DNA of 64,000 bases, taken from the NCBI GenBank assembly GCA_029565685.1, contig JAKQNR010000009.1, positions 62,001-126,000 of the forward strand, written 5' to 3'. The notes under the pieces are model-generated. The model saw only the letters and a program-made list of their open reading frames with translations, did no database searches and was not told the DNA's origin. This document shows, piece by piece, positions 53,569 to 63,144 of the stretch. The position numbers and the translations under genes are program-made. The DNA comes from a bacterium (GTDB lineage: Bacteria > Zhuqueibacterota > Zhuqueibacteria > Residuimicrobiales > Residuimicrobiaceae). Each line of letters opens with the position of its first letter. The first letter of the stretch is position 1.

Positions 53569-53928
53569 GATGGATGATTATCCATTTAAAGACAGATTAC
53601 CCGGCTTGCCGCCTGGTTCCGTCAACAGCGGAAAAAGATTGAATCCTATTATCTTGAGTTCCCGTCGTTGAAAACAGGCGCCTTGCATTCGGGTCAAAGC
53701 TTTGCGCCAATGCTGCCGTAAAGAAGGCTGATCGTCTTCACAATCCTTAAACATCGCCTTTTAAAAACGAGTGCACAACCTGCTTTCCTTTTTGCACCTG
53801 GCTGGAAAAAAGACGGCTCTTTGAGTTTTCCATGTAAAAATTAGCGAAGCAGATCTTGATAAGCAAGCGTATTTTCCTCACTCCCCTGTTCCCAAACTCG
53901 GTCTTGCTCACTTTAATCTAGATTTCTC
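53569..53928. other. Intergenic stretch, no gene seen
   Basis: Upstream of the divergent C10 peptidase gene and the 54138 gene. It contains no supported CDS. Promoter-like TTGACG on the minus strand is badly spaced from any -10. Confidence 0.45.
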
Positions 53929-53957
53929 TTGCACTTCTCCATAAAATCCTATATACT
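53929..53957 (+). promoter_or_regulatory. Candidate promoter upstream of the 54138 gene
   Basis: TTGCAC at 53929-53934, 17-nt spacer, TATACT at 53952-53957. Same -10 box and spacing as the 41114 and 37596 promoters. Confidence 0.6.
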
Positions 53958-53963
53958 AAATCA

Positions 53964-54045
53964 GTGCAGGGCTATACCACAATGACCATGAACGGGCTGA
54001 AGGCATGATGGATCGATCCAAAGGATAGGTGCGTATGCCTTTTTT
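53964..54045 (+). ncRNA. Candidate attenuated leader or small RNA (second copy)
   Basis: Downstream of the 53929 promoter. AAGGCAT (54000-54006) pairs with ATGCCTT (54035-54041) and six T follow; the loop contains a TGGATCGATCCA palindrome. The coding start at 54138 is about 90 nt beyond, so readthrough or a separate short transcript must be assumed. It shares the AAGGCATGAT opening and TGCCTTTTTT close with 41191-41238. Confidence 0.45.
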
Positions 54046-54137
54046 ACTTTTACGCCGTTACCAATTCCCCCGCCAACCCCGTTCACCGTTCTTGCATGCC
54101 GTTTTTTCATAATCCCTTTGACAGGGATGATATCAAA

Positions 54138-56981
54138 ATGAATAGATATTCATTCATCGTTCGGGTGTTCGTAGCCCTGGTTTGTTTTTGGCTGCACCCA
54201 TTTGCCGCTGCTGATGACGGCAAAAAGCGGCTCGAGACGCCTACGATAACCAGCGCTGTGAATTGGGAAAATTCACACCGGCGGACCGGTATACACGACG
54301 GCAACCGCATTCGTTCCGCTTTTTCCAATTTCGGAAATCTCGGCAGCCGCACGCTGACCCTGCGCGGAGAATGGCCAAAGGCCAGCGGCGTCAACTATAT
54401 GTTCGAAAGCGCTTTTTACGTGGGCGCTGAAGTCACTGATGCGAACAACCATGTCATCCATATCTTTACCGATAGTTATACCGGCGCACCGAGGGATTGG
54501 TGCCCGGCTGACTCGCATACCTATTCCTGGGAGCCGCTGCCCGGCTTTTTCAACCAAGACCCTACCAATATCGATCGTTTCCCAGCCATGAGCCATTTGC
54601 CGCATACCTGGCCTGTGTTATGGCCGAATCGTCCGCCGGAATGGGCGGGCAAATGGATCGGCGAGGCGGGCCCGTGGCCCATGGCTGACCAGGAAAGCTA
54701 CTACCTCATGGATGATCGAAACAACGACGAATTCGCCTACTATCCCTTTGTCGCCAGCCATCTGGATTCAATGCCCTGGCCGGACGGCAGAAGAGGATTG
54801 GGATTGGAAGTGCAAGTCCGGACATGTCAATGGAACGATCCCCGATTGCAGGATGCGTGGTTCGCCATTTATGACATTAAAAACGTCAGTCACAAAGATC
54901 TGCTCAGGGTCGTGTGCGGCTTTTACCACGATTGGGATATCGGCACCGAGAGAAACCAAAGCGACGCCGGAGACGATGCCCTTTCTTTCAACGCGCCGGA
55001 TGGTTTGGTTTATCAATGGGATTTGAACGGACGCAGCGCCTTTAACAAACCGACCGGCTGGGTTGGGCAAAAAATACTTCAGGCGCCGGATCATCTGGGA
55101 TTGACCAGTTTCTGGGGTACCAGTTCCGGCGATGTCATATCCGATGATGAAGAGGCGTGGCAGATCAAAACGCAGCCCGGCACTTTTGTCCCCGGCGGTG
55201 AGCTGGACGCCGCCTTTATCACCGGATCCGGCTACTTTGGCCTGCTGCGGGGCGAAAGCAAACGCTATGCCATGGTCATCGTCATGGGTGAGGATTTTGC
55301 AACCTTGCGGCATAACAGTAGAATGGCGCAATGGTTTTATGACGGCGGCTATTCCTTTGCCGTCCACCGGGCTGAGCTGCTCTCCCCTGCGGGAGGCGAA
55401 ACTGTCCAGGGCGCCGTGGAGATAAAATGGAAGACGAACAGTGCTGCCGGACCCTTGCTGGTGGATATCTTTTACACCATCGATGACTGGAAGACGTGGC
55501 ACACCATCGCTATGGATGAGGAAGATGATGGAGTCTATTCCTGGGACACCAACGCGGTTGACGACGGCATCAATTACTCGATCCGAGTGATTGCGCATAA
55601 CGCTTTGGGGATGGGACAAAGCCCGTCCAGCGCACGGCTGACCATCAACAATCCAACCGCAGCAGTCCCGGAGGTTATCATCCTGTCGCCGGCAAGCGGG
55701 CAGGCGATCAGCGGCCGCCATGACATCCGCTGGCGAGCCGGCGATGCAGATGGGGATGCGGTCATCCTGAACTTGTTCTACAGCCCGGACAGCGGTCGGA
55801 TCTGGCATTCGCTCGTGGAGAACGAAACGAACGACGGCATTTATTCATGGGATACCTCCTCTTTGGCTAATGGAAATAAATATCTGCTCAAGGCGGTCGT
55901 CAGCGACGGCGATCTGGAGGGAGCGCATATTTTAACTGGCCCTTTTCGCATCGCCAACGATCATCCTCCCATGAAACCAACCTACATCGAACATCTCGCG
56001 GGTTCCAGCAACGCAGCGGTCGGCGTCCACGTCATCGATCCGTCCGCCCTGACGGACCATACTTTTGAATTGACCTTTTCGTCGGCTGATGGAATCACCA
56101 CCTATCATGTTTATGATTTGAACGCTGAAAGCTATGTGCTTCAGGATGAACCCCTCCATCCTGATAGGGAGGGAGCTATTTTCCTGGGCGTGCGCTTATG
56201 GCTGCATGACTTTCCGGAACCGGCGCCGCTGGATTCCCTGACCGGGTGGATAACCGGCGACGCCAACCTGATGCCGGTTGTCGATAAAGATCCGGGCGAA
56301 GGATTCATCGCTCTGCCGGCGGATTTTCAAATTCGCATACTGGGAGCGAACGCCGATACCAGCTATTCCCCCGTCACGCGGTATCGAATCCCGGTGAATT
56401 TTCAAATTTGGAATGTTACCGACAGCGTCCAGATGGAATTTCTCTTTGCAGAGCATGGCGTGCCGGACGGCCAATTAAGCGAAGGGGATATTATCACGCT
56501 TATCGCCAATCGAATCGGGAGAAAATACAACCTTTCATGGCGGATACAATTCCTCAAGCCTATCCTGCAGAAGGTCGTCCTGCCCGAATCCGGCGACGTG
56601 GCCTTTATCGCCATGGCCAAACCCTTTGCGGCAACCGATGTCTACCGGTTTCAAACACTGCCGGACTATTTTACCGCGGTGCAGGATAAAACGCAGCCGG
56701 TCGCTTCGTTCAGCCTGCAGCAGAACTATCCCAATCCGTTCAACGCAGCCACTACGATAGAATACCATCTATCGACAGCGGGCGTCATAACGCTGCAAAT
56801 TTTTGATATGTTAGGCCGGGAAGTGGCGACGCTGGTCGATGGACATCAACGCGAGGGTTTGCACCGGATTGGATGGAATGGTCTCGATAAAGCCCATCAG
56901 CCCGCGGCCAACGGCATTTATGTGTATCGCATCACGGCCGAAAACCGGGTGGCAATAAAAAAAATGGTGCTGCTCAAATAA
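54138..56981 (+). CDS. Large secreted multi-domain protein with sorting domain
   Basis: 947 residues from the ATG at 54138 (AGGGATG site); the earlier in-frame ATG at 54096 lacks a site. A signal peptide (FIVRVFVALVCFWLHPFAAA) is followed by a long N-terminal region (about 35-430) without recognisable family (HRRTGIHDGNRIRSAFSNFG, GFYHDWDIGTERNQSDAGDD). Two Ig-like modules follow (ELLSPAGGETVQGAVEIKW; VIILSPASGQAISGRHDIRW), then another beta region, and a C-terminal sorting module (QQNYPNPFNAATTIEYHL, then DMLGREVATLVDGH and AIKKMVLLK). Probably a surface or released adhesin or structural protein. The lipoprotein propeller gene follows 26 nt after the stop. Confidence 0.82.
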   Translation: MNRYSFIVRVFVALVCFWLHPFAAADDGKKRLETPTITSAVNWENSHRRTGIHDGNRIRSAFSNFGNLGSRTLTLRGEWPKASGVNYMFESAFYVGAEVTDANNHVIHIFTDSYTGAPRDWCPADSHTYSWEPLPGFFNQDPTNIDRFPAMSHLPHTWPVLWPNRPPEWAGKWIGEAGPWPMADQESYYLMDDRNNDEFAYYPFVASHLDSMPWPDGRRGLGLEVQVRTCQWNDPRLQDAWFAIYDIKNVSHKDLLRVVCGFYHDWDIGTERNQSDAGDDALSFNAPDGLVYQWDLNGRSAFNKPTGWVGQKILQAPDHLGLTSFWGTSSGDVISDDEEAWQIKTQPGTFVPGGELDAAFITGSGYFGLLRGESKRYAMVIVMGEDFATLRHNSRMAQWFYDGGYSFAVHRAELLSPAGGETVQGAVEIKWKTNSAAGPLLVDIFYTIDDWKTWHTIAMDEEDDGVYSWDTNAVDDGINYSIRVIAHNALGMGQSPSSARLTINNPTAAVPEVIILSPASGQAISGRHDIRWRAGDADGDAVILNLFYSPDSGRIWHSLVENETNDGIYSWDTSSLANGNKYLLKAVVSDGDLEGAHILTGPFRIANDHPPMKPTYIEHLAGSSNAAVGVHVIDPSALTDHTFELTFSSADGITTYHVYDLNAESYVLQDEPLHPDREGAIFLGVRLWLHDFPEPAPLDSLTGWITGDANLMPVVDKDPGEGFIALPADFQIRILGANADTSYSPVTRYRIPVNFQIWNVTDSVQMEFLFAEHGVPDGQLSEGDIITLIANRIGRKYNLSWRIQFLKPILQKVVLPESGDVAFIAMAKPFAATDVYRFQTLPDYFTAVQDKTQPVASFSLQQNYPNPFNAATTIEYHLSTAGVITLQIFDMLGREVATLVDGHQREGLHRIGWNGLDKAHQPAANGIYVYRITAENRVAIKKMVLLK

Positions 56982-57007
56982 GCTTGGCTGAAATAATCGG
57001 TGATAAA

Positions 57008-58333
57008 ATGCCCAATGCGTTATCCAGAGATTATTTATACTTACGCCGCTTGATCATCCGAATCTGCTGGGCAATGCTTCTTCTGCTGACGGGTTGTCAT
57101 CAACAAGTCAATGGTCCGGATGAAAAACAAGACGAGCGCATTCTATGGGCCTTTGCCGCTGAATCGGAGATCTATTACAGTTCGCCGGCGCTCAGCCTGA
57201 ACGAGGAAACCGTCTATTTCGGCACCTCCTCCGGCGCCATGCAAAATCAGGCTGCAAACAATGCCCTGTATGCGGTAACGGCGGCCACGGGGAAGATCCT
57301 GTGGAAATTTCCCCTTGGCATTCCAGAGGTCCGTTCCAGCCCTGCCGTCTGCCCGGATGGATCGATCGCCTTTGTCGCCTCCGCACGAAATTTCGGAACC
57401 GGTGAAATCCCGCGCGACCTCTTGTACAAACTGTCCGCCGACGGCCAGCTGCAATGGACCTTTAACATCAATCCTGGTTCTCAGGCGACAGTCGATGTCG
57501 GTCAGTCCGCTCCTACGGTCGGCCCTGACGGCGCTATCTATGCGGCAGCCGGCGGGCTGTATGCGATCAACCCCGACGGCGCTCTCAAGTGGAAGCGCTT
57601 CCATCCGCCGGCCGAGGACATTCGCAATGCTCCGGTCATCGGCAAAGACGGCATACTTTACTTTGTCTATCATAACATCCCGCTCACCGCACTGGATCCG
57701 ACGGATGGGCACACGCTTTGGTCCCGTGAACTTGGCGTCAACGATCATGTGCTGGCCTCTCCTGCCATTGCAGCGAATGGAACTATCATCGTGGCTACAA
57801 ATCCAGGAGTGGTGTATGCCGTCTCTTCGATCGGAGAGATTCTTTGGTCTTTTGACGCCGCTTCCATCGGCTACACCTGCACTCTGCGTTCCTCACCGGC
57901 GATCGATGAGGATGGCACGATTTATTTGGGCACCAACGCCGGCAGTCCCGCATCGGTCTTTTTGGCTCTAAATCCCGATGGAACCGTGAAATGGATTTTT
58001 GAACCAACGGATCTGCCGAGCGAGGTACCATCCAGCCACTTTGACATTTACTCTTCACCGGCGATCGGATCGGATGGACTGGTTTACTTTGGACAGGAAT
58101 TCGGCCGGGTATATGGACTCCACCCCAGGAACGGCGAAATAGAATGGATGGTCGAAACAAAGAGCGGCATCACCTGGAGTTCGCCGGCCTTGAGTAGGGC
58201 AGGAACGCTGTTTATCAGCGATTTATCCGGCCGCCTGTATGCAATCAAGACGTCATGCCAAGGGCTGAAAACGCAGGCGACATGGCCCAAGTTCAAATAC
58301 AATAATCAAAATTGCGGGTACAAACGACAATGA
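57008..58333 (+). CDS. PQQ-like beta-propeller lipoprotein
   Basis: 441 residues from the ATG at 57008; an upstream TTG at 56984 is less likely. A signal with lipobox (MLLLLTGCHQQ) is followed by about seven PQQ/BamB-type blades with the typical W/A-x-D-G pattern (YYSSPALSLNEETVYFGT, VRSSPAVCPDGSIAFVAS, SAPTVGPDGAIYAAAGG, RSSPAIDEDGTIYLGTN, YSSPAIGSDGLVYFGQ). No quinoprotein catalytic motifs are visible, so it is a binding or scaffold propeller rather than a dehydrogenase. It is 26 nt after the sorting-domain protein, likely coexpressed and perhaps its surface partner. Confidence 0.88.
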   Translation: MPNALSRDYLYLRRLIIRICWAMLLLLTGCHQQVNGPDEKQDERILWAFAAESEIYYSSPALSLNEETVYFGTSSGAMQNQAANNALYAVTAATGKILWKFPLGIPEVRSSPAVCPDGSIAFVASARNFGTGEIPRDLLYKLSADGQLQWTFNINPGSQATVDVGQSAPTVGPDGAIYAAAGGLYAINPDGALKWKRFHPPAEDIRNAPVIGKDGILYFVYHNIPLTALDPTDGHTLWSRELGVNDHVLASPAIAANGTIIVATNPGVVYAVSSIGEILWSFDAASIGYTCTLRSSPAIDEDGTIYLGTNAGSPASVFLALNPDGTVKWIFEPTDLPSEVPSSHFDIYSSPAIGSDGLVYFGQEFGRVYGLHPRNGEIEWMVETKSGITWSSPALSRAGTLFISDLSGRLYAIKTSCQGLKTQATWPKFKYNNQNCGYKRQ

Positions 58334-58612
58334 ATCCCAACGGGCTTTTTTTACTACTATATTAAGGCAGCAGAAAGTGGGACACTGACAGCAAAAAAAA
58401 AATTTTCATTCTATCAAACATTAGCCGCTTGACCGCACCCATTTTTATTATCCTCCTTTAATCATCTCAACTACTGCATTAAAACCAACTTTCTGATAAG
58501 ATCATTGGCGGTGCAATCAGCACCAACAAAGTGCGGCCATTTATTTGTTCAAATCTTGCAACCCAATCCTCCCTTCAGCGTTTACACTCGAAAGCACCCT
58601 ATAAGATTTTGC
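58334..58612. other. Intergenic stretch, no gene seen
   Basis: AT-rich; contains a short CCC/GGG pair followed by a T run just after the propeller stop (58335-58352), a weak possible terminator, and no supported CDS. Confidence 0.4.
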
Positions 58613-58641
58613 TTGATTTTCATATCCTTATTGGCTATTTT
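58613..58641 (+). promoter_or_regulatory. Candidate promoter for the flippase operon
   Basis: TTGATT at 58613-58618, 17-nt spacer, TATTTT at 58636-58641, about 170 nt before the flippase reading frame. Confidence 0.45.
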
Positions 58642-58811
58642 TTCTAAAAGTTGGCAATGGAAAGAGCAGCCATTGCGTTCACCGGCTTAAAAAAAGCATG
58701 TTTTGCCCTGTTACAGCGCTCGCCGTCAGGCGAACCGGTCGCTCCTCACAACTAGGGTAAAGCTTAAATTTTTATCTACCGACTTTAACTCGATCATGGA
58801 GCAACGGTACA

Positions 58812-60286
58812 ATTAAAAAGCTGATTAAAGCGACAGCCCTTTCAGGCGCTTCCAGTGTACTGAACACTCTGGTCAATATCGGCAAGATCAAAGTCCTCGC
58901 GATAACGTTGGGCCCTCGTGGAGTCGGTCTCCTCTCTCAATTGAATAATTTTATTCAGGTGTTGTCCATAGCAACCTCTCTGGGACTCAATGTCGGCGTT
59001 ACCAGAAATATCGCAGAATACGCCGCCGAGTCCCATAAGAGGAGCATTCTGGATCTCATAAGCACCGTTACGCTCGTCCTGTCGGGCGTATTAGCTGTTT
59101 CGGTTTTATGCGGCCTCATTTTTTCTTCCCACATCTCCCGCCTCATTTTAGATAACCGCGGTTTTTCTTCTTTCATAATCATCACGTTGATCGGATTGCC
59201 GTTCATCGTTTATTACAACTTTGTTCGATCCATCTTTACCGGTCTCTTGGAAATCAGGACCTATGTGCTGGTCGGCGTGCTTAGTGCGGTTCTGGGATTG
59301 GTTGCTTTGGTGCCGCTGGTGCTCATCTATCAACTGCAGGGCGCCGTATGGCATCTGCTTTTTTATTCAGCAACCAGTTTTGCCATAGCCGTTTTTTTTT
59401 TACTAAACTCAAAAAAAAGCATTTCGCGGACCATGCGTGGATCTTTCGTGTAGATCGGCAAATCCTAAAGGGGCTTCTTAAAATTGGCGCCACCAGCCTC
59501 ATCGCGGGAACTTTTACCTCCCTCTCTCTTCTGTTGTTGAGATCGCTCATCATAGGCCGCTTGGGCCTCAAATCCGCCGGCTTGTTCGCGGCGGTTCTGG
59601 CCATGTCAGGCCAGTCCATCATCGTCATCACCGATTCCATTGGCACCTATTCCCTTCCGAATCTGAGTTCTCTGAAATCACACGAGGACATTCGTAATGA
59701 GCTCAACCAGATATTGCGGCTGGCCATTATCCTCTCTACTCCCGTGATATTAGCTTTTTTCATGCTCAAAGAGTTCGTGATCACTCTCTTTTATTCGTCC
59801 GAGTTTTTACAGGCGACCCAGTTAATCGGCATCCAGCTCTTTGGAGAATTTTTTAAGGCCGTGGGTTGGTCGATGGGAATCGTTTTGCTTCCCCTCAAGC
59901 GGCTCAAAGCCATTGTGACGATCGATGCAGCTTGGAGTTTATTGTATATCGGCCTGTCCTATGTTGCCCTCGATCGGGTTGGACTCTTTGGGGCCGTGGG
60001 TGCTTACTTGATCTGCTATGTCCTCCATGTGGCGGCCAATTACCTATATCTGAAAAAAATAATCAATTTTTCAATATGGCCGCAAAACCAAAAGCTGTTG
60101 GCGATTTCTGTTTTATTGTTGGGATTTGTCATTTTTTTCTTAAAGCCTGCTTTGGGATCCTATGCGGTTGCCGCTTTATTGACAGGCCTTTGGGTAAAAA
60201 TGGCGATCAGAAAAGCAGAAATGATGATGGCATGGGGGAAAATCAAAAAAAAGTTCAGTGAAAATTTGACGACGACAAAGAATTAA
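58812..60286 (+). pseudogene. Polysaccharide (O-antigen/Wzx-type) flippase, split by a frameshift at an A8 run
   Basis: The first frame (in phase from 58812) reads KKLIKATALSGASSVLNTL and LGPRGVGLLSQLNNFIQVL, the classic flippase N-terminus, and runs to a stop at 59453. The second frame (phase of 59348) continues the same protein from KKKHFADHAWIFRVDRQ to 60286. They join at AAAAAAAA (59411-59418): one extra A, or a -1 shift on A-AAA-AAA, restores about 490 residues with 12-14 hydrophobic helices. No ATG is in frame at the start; the best candidate is an ATT at 58812 with GGAG 10 nt upstream, otherwise a second indel is needed. The role is transfer of lipid-linked oligosaccharide across the inner membrane. 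Sequencing error, pseudogene and programmed slippage are all possible. Confidence 0.75.
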
Positions 60287-60314
60287 CGGCTTTGAAAACC
60301 AATAAGAGAGCCCT

Positions 60315-61082
60315 ATGGCAACAGCAAAGATATCCATCATCACTCCTTCCTATAATCAGGCGGAGTATATCGAAAAAGCCATCATCAGCGTTCTCCACCA
60401 GAGTTATGCCAACAAGGAGCATATCATTATCGACGGCGGATCAACGGATGGCACATTGGCCATTTTAAAAAAATATGACGCCATCAGGTGGCTTTCCGAA
60501 AAGGACAGGGGCCAATCGCACGCTTTTAACAAGGGATTTGCTATGGCGGATGGCGAAATAATCGGCTGGCTGAATTCCGACGACCTGTATGATAATGACG
60601 TATTTACCCTGGTGGCGGAGGCTTTTGACCATAACCCAAATGTGGTTGCTGTTTATGGAGGATGCACCATCATAGATCGACACGGTCGCCCCGTGGAAGA
60701 GATTTCCGTGCCGGAGTGCAGTTTTAAAACGATGTTGCACAAAGGATATTCGCTTCTCCCGCAACCATCGGTTTTTATCAAGCGCAAGCACCTGGCGGAA
60801 GAGAAGTTCGTCCTGGATGAGCAGCTGAATTATTCAATGGATTATGATCTCTTTTTAAGATTGCTTAAAAAAGGGCCGTTTGTAAAAATCGATAAAAACT
60901 TGTCCTTTTTCCGCTTGCATGATACCAGTAAAACTCAAGTTTCCGCCGTTAAAATGCGCAAGGAAAGCTATCTGGTCAGCAAAAAATATGGCGGCAATGC
61001 TTTTATTTTGGATATCAAGTTGTTGATAGATAGGGTGCGGTTAAGTCCGTTACGCAGATTGATTCTAAATAAAACAAAATAA
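60315..61082 (+). CDS. Family 2 (GT-A) glycosyltransferase
   Basis: 255 residues, cytoplasmic or membrane-associated. It has the GT2 fold: SIITPSYNQAEYIEKAIISV, HIIIDGGSTDGTL, the DRGQSHAFNKGFAMADG region, and WLNSDDLYDND as the D-x-D-like metal site. The tail (LLIDRVRLSPLRRLI) is basic and may contact the membrane. GT2 enzymes of this type extend surface polysaccharides. It starts 29 nt after the flippase and is followed by a strong terminator, so it belongs to a short polysaccharide-assembly operon. Confidence 0.92.
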   Translation: MATAKISIITPSYNQAEYIEKAIISVLHQSYANKEHIIIDGGSTDGTLAILKKYDAIRWLSEKDRGQSHAFNKGFAMADGEIIGWLNSDDLYDNDVFTLVAEAFDHNPNVVAVYGGCTIIDRHGRPVEEISVPECSFKTMLHKGYSLLPQPSVFIKRKHLAEEKFVLDEQLNYSMDYDLFLRLLKKGPFVKIDKNLSFFRLHDTSKTQVSAVKMRKESYLVSKKYGGNAFILDIKLLIDRVRLSPLRRLILNKTK

Positions 61083-61108
61083 GGTTTCATTAAAATACTC
61101 CAAACGAT

Positions 61109-61146
61109 ACCCTCTTATCGCAGCCTGCTGTAGGGGGGTGTTTTTT
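61109..61146 (+). terminator. Rho-independent terminator of the flippase/glycosyltransferase operon
   Basis: ACCCTC pairs with GGGGGT (one T-G wobble), with an inner GCAG/CTGT arm, followed by six T, 27 nt after the stop. Confidence 0.7.
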
Positions 61147-61713
61147 CCTGCCGGGGCTGTGCCTCCATGTCGGTTGTAGGGAAAGATATACGAAAAGGGA
61201 TAGTGGAATAAGGCAAAATCGTTTGCCCGGCGACAATTGTTCTGTATAGCGCTGGAGTTTTAATCCTTTTTCGCTTTTTGTCATTGCCAGGTCTGCGGCT
61301 TTTTCAGGCCGAAGCATTCGCCCTTTTTTGTCATTGCAGGTGAGACCAAAGTTAACCTTGCAAGAAGTGTGTTATAACATCCATGGATTATTTTATCAAT
61401 GAATCCCCATAGGACACACTTTGCAAGGTTTGTTTCGGGAGTATTCAGGCGGTCCAAAAAGCAAGGAGTGAGGCCCGAAGGGCCGAGTTGTATGAGCCCT
61501 GGGCGGGGCAATCAGTCCCGGGATTTTAACAAAAAAAACAAGCCCTGCAAGGGCGGCCGATTACTGATAGAGAATATGCCAGGCCGCCACTTCAGAGCTG
61601 AATTTAAAAACCGGCTATTCCTCAGGACTTCTGTCCTGGGATGAGAAACAAAATCAAAGCTTTACTAGTTTCTAATCACCGCATCCATCATAATCATATA
61701 ATTTTAATCTAAT
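61147..61713. other. Intergenic region with hairpins and a short direct repeat, no gene called
   Basis: Two near-identical TTTTTGTCATTGC-AGGT stretches occur about 50 bp apart (near 61275 and 61325), and a GGCCC-gaa-GGGCC hairpin at about 61471-61483 is followed by GC-rich inverted segments. Two short frames cross here (61281-61511 minus, 61399-61644 plus), but both lack ribosome sites and read like translations of a repeat. It could be a decayed mobile or interspersed element. Confidence 0.4.
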
Positions 61714-61745
61714 AAAAAACCCCTGCATCTCATGGACCAGGGGTT
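61714..61745 (-). terminator. Terminator of tRNA-Phe
   Basis: In the minus direction AACCCCTG pairs with CAGGGGTT around a 12-nt loop, then a T run, beginning 9 nt after the tRNA end. Confidence 0.85.
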
Positions 61746-61753
61746 CTTTACAG

Positions 61754-61826
<73 letters not shown>

Positions 61827-61990
61827 GACCTTGAAAATATAATTTACAATTTTTTAGCTAAAAGTCAAGGGAAAATAAAGCGACTGCCACAAGAAATCCC
61901 CCGACATTCAGCCCTCAATCAAGCGGAACCGATTTTTTATCAACAGCTTACCTTCCAAAATAAAAGCAGCTGATCCGGCGAACCTGCACC

Positions 61991-62992
61991 CTATACCTCC
62001 TTCTCCCGCTTGCGCAGGGGCTGCCAGTCGATGAATCGCGAGAAGACATACGGCAACAGAATGCGATCTGTCAGCAGATAGGCGATCATCAAATAAAAAG
62101 CGCCGATGATCAGATCGATAATATAATGCTGATTCAGATAAACGGCGGAGAACCAGACGCCGAGCGGATAAATGGCCAGCAGCCCAGGGTACCTGCGGAA
62201 TTTTTTATAAGTGAAAAAGGCCACAGCAATAGGGTAGGCGCCGTGCAGAGACGGAATGGCGGCAAAATGGTTGGGATTGAATCCGCCCCATAGGGTCTGA
62301 AAAAAATGCAGGCCGATCATCCGGTCCACATCCAGCAATGTGCCGGCGCCCAGTCCCCAGTGCGCAATCTGTTCCGGCTGTGCGAAACCATAGCTGTAAA
62401 CATACCACGGCGGCGCCGCAGGATAGAGAATAAACGTCGCCAGGGCGGAGAAATTGAGCAGCGTGATGGTCCAAACAAAGCGATAGAACATTTTGCGGTC
62501 GTCCATGGTGTGCCAGAAAACCCAGCCCAGGAGCAGGGGCAGTCCGAAATGCATGGTGTAGAACAAACCGCCGGAGGCATCGAGCAGTCCTTTGACCCAG
62601 CTGCCGCGCAGAATGATCTGCCAGTTCTGTGCGAAAAAATTGGGCAGCTGGCCGTCGAAGAAACGGCCGAACAAGGCCATCTCGGTTTCATAGGGCCATA
62701 GAATGTTGATGGCCCCGCGCAGGTTGTCGGCCACGCCGCGCATCATGTCATAACAGATCCAGAACAGGATCCACGGCGTCCAGTCGACGATAAAATATTT
62801 CACCCGACCGCGGCCCAGAGACAGCGCCAGCAGCAGCAGCGCAATGAACACATGGTCCGGACGCACGCGAATGAACTGGTTGACGAGAACCAGATAAAGG
62901 ATGACGCCGATCAAGACATAGCCGCGCCATTGCTGTGAACGCAGGCGCTGCAAAAACTGCTGCCAACGGGTGGGTTGGTCGGGAATAGCCAT
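61991..62992 (-). CDS. PAP2/Aur1-type membrane phosphatase or phosphotransferase
   Basis: 333 residues from the ATG at 62992 (AGGA 9 nt upstream); an in-frame ATG at 63043 has no site. About seven hydrophobic helices. PAP2 motifs are AAIPSLHGAYP (P-S-x-H) and YLNQHYIIDLIIG (the H-x-x-x-D end), with a preceding AAPPWY characteristic of the Aur1/Ipt1-like branch. These enzymes act on phosphorylated lipids or transfer phospho-head groups at the inner membrane. It lies downstream of the truncated outer-membrane protein with a 152-nt gap. Substrate unknown. Confidence 0.88.
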   Translation of the reverse strand: MAIPDQPTRWQQFLQRLRSQQWRGYVLIGVILYLVLVNQFIRVRPDHVFIALLLLALSLGRGRVKYFIVDWTPWILFWICYDMMRGVADNLRGAINILWPYETEMALFGRFFDGQLPNFFAQNWQIILRGSWVKGLLDASGGLFYTMHFGLPLLLGWVFWHTMDDRKMFYRFVWTITLLNFSALATFILYPAAPPWYVYSYGFAQPEQIAHWGLGAGTLLDVDRMIGLHFFQTLWGGFNPNHFAAIPSLHGAYPIAVAFFTYKKFRRYPGLLAIYPLGVWFSAVYLNQHYIIDLIIGAFYLMIAYLLTDRILLPYVFSRFIDWQPLRKREKEV

Positions 62993-63144
62993 AGTGAAGA
63001 TTCCTGCTTCTTTTTTGGTTAATAAATCCGCCGGAGCGTTCATGTTGCTGGTTCACAATCCGAGACGAACCGCTTGACGCATTACTGAAACAATCCACTC
63101 GTGTCACACCTGTGCAGGCGGAACGCACTTGAACGACAGACTCG

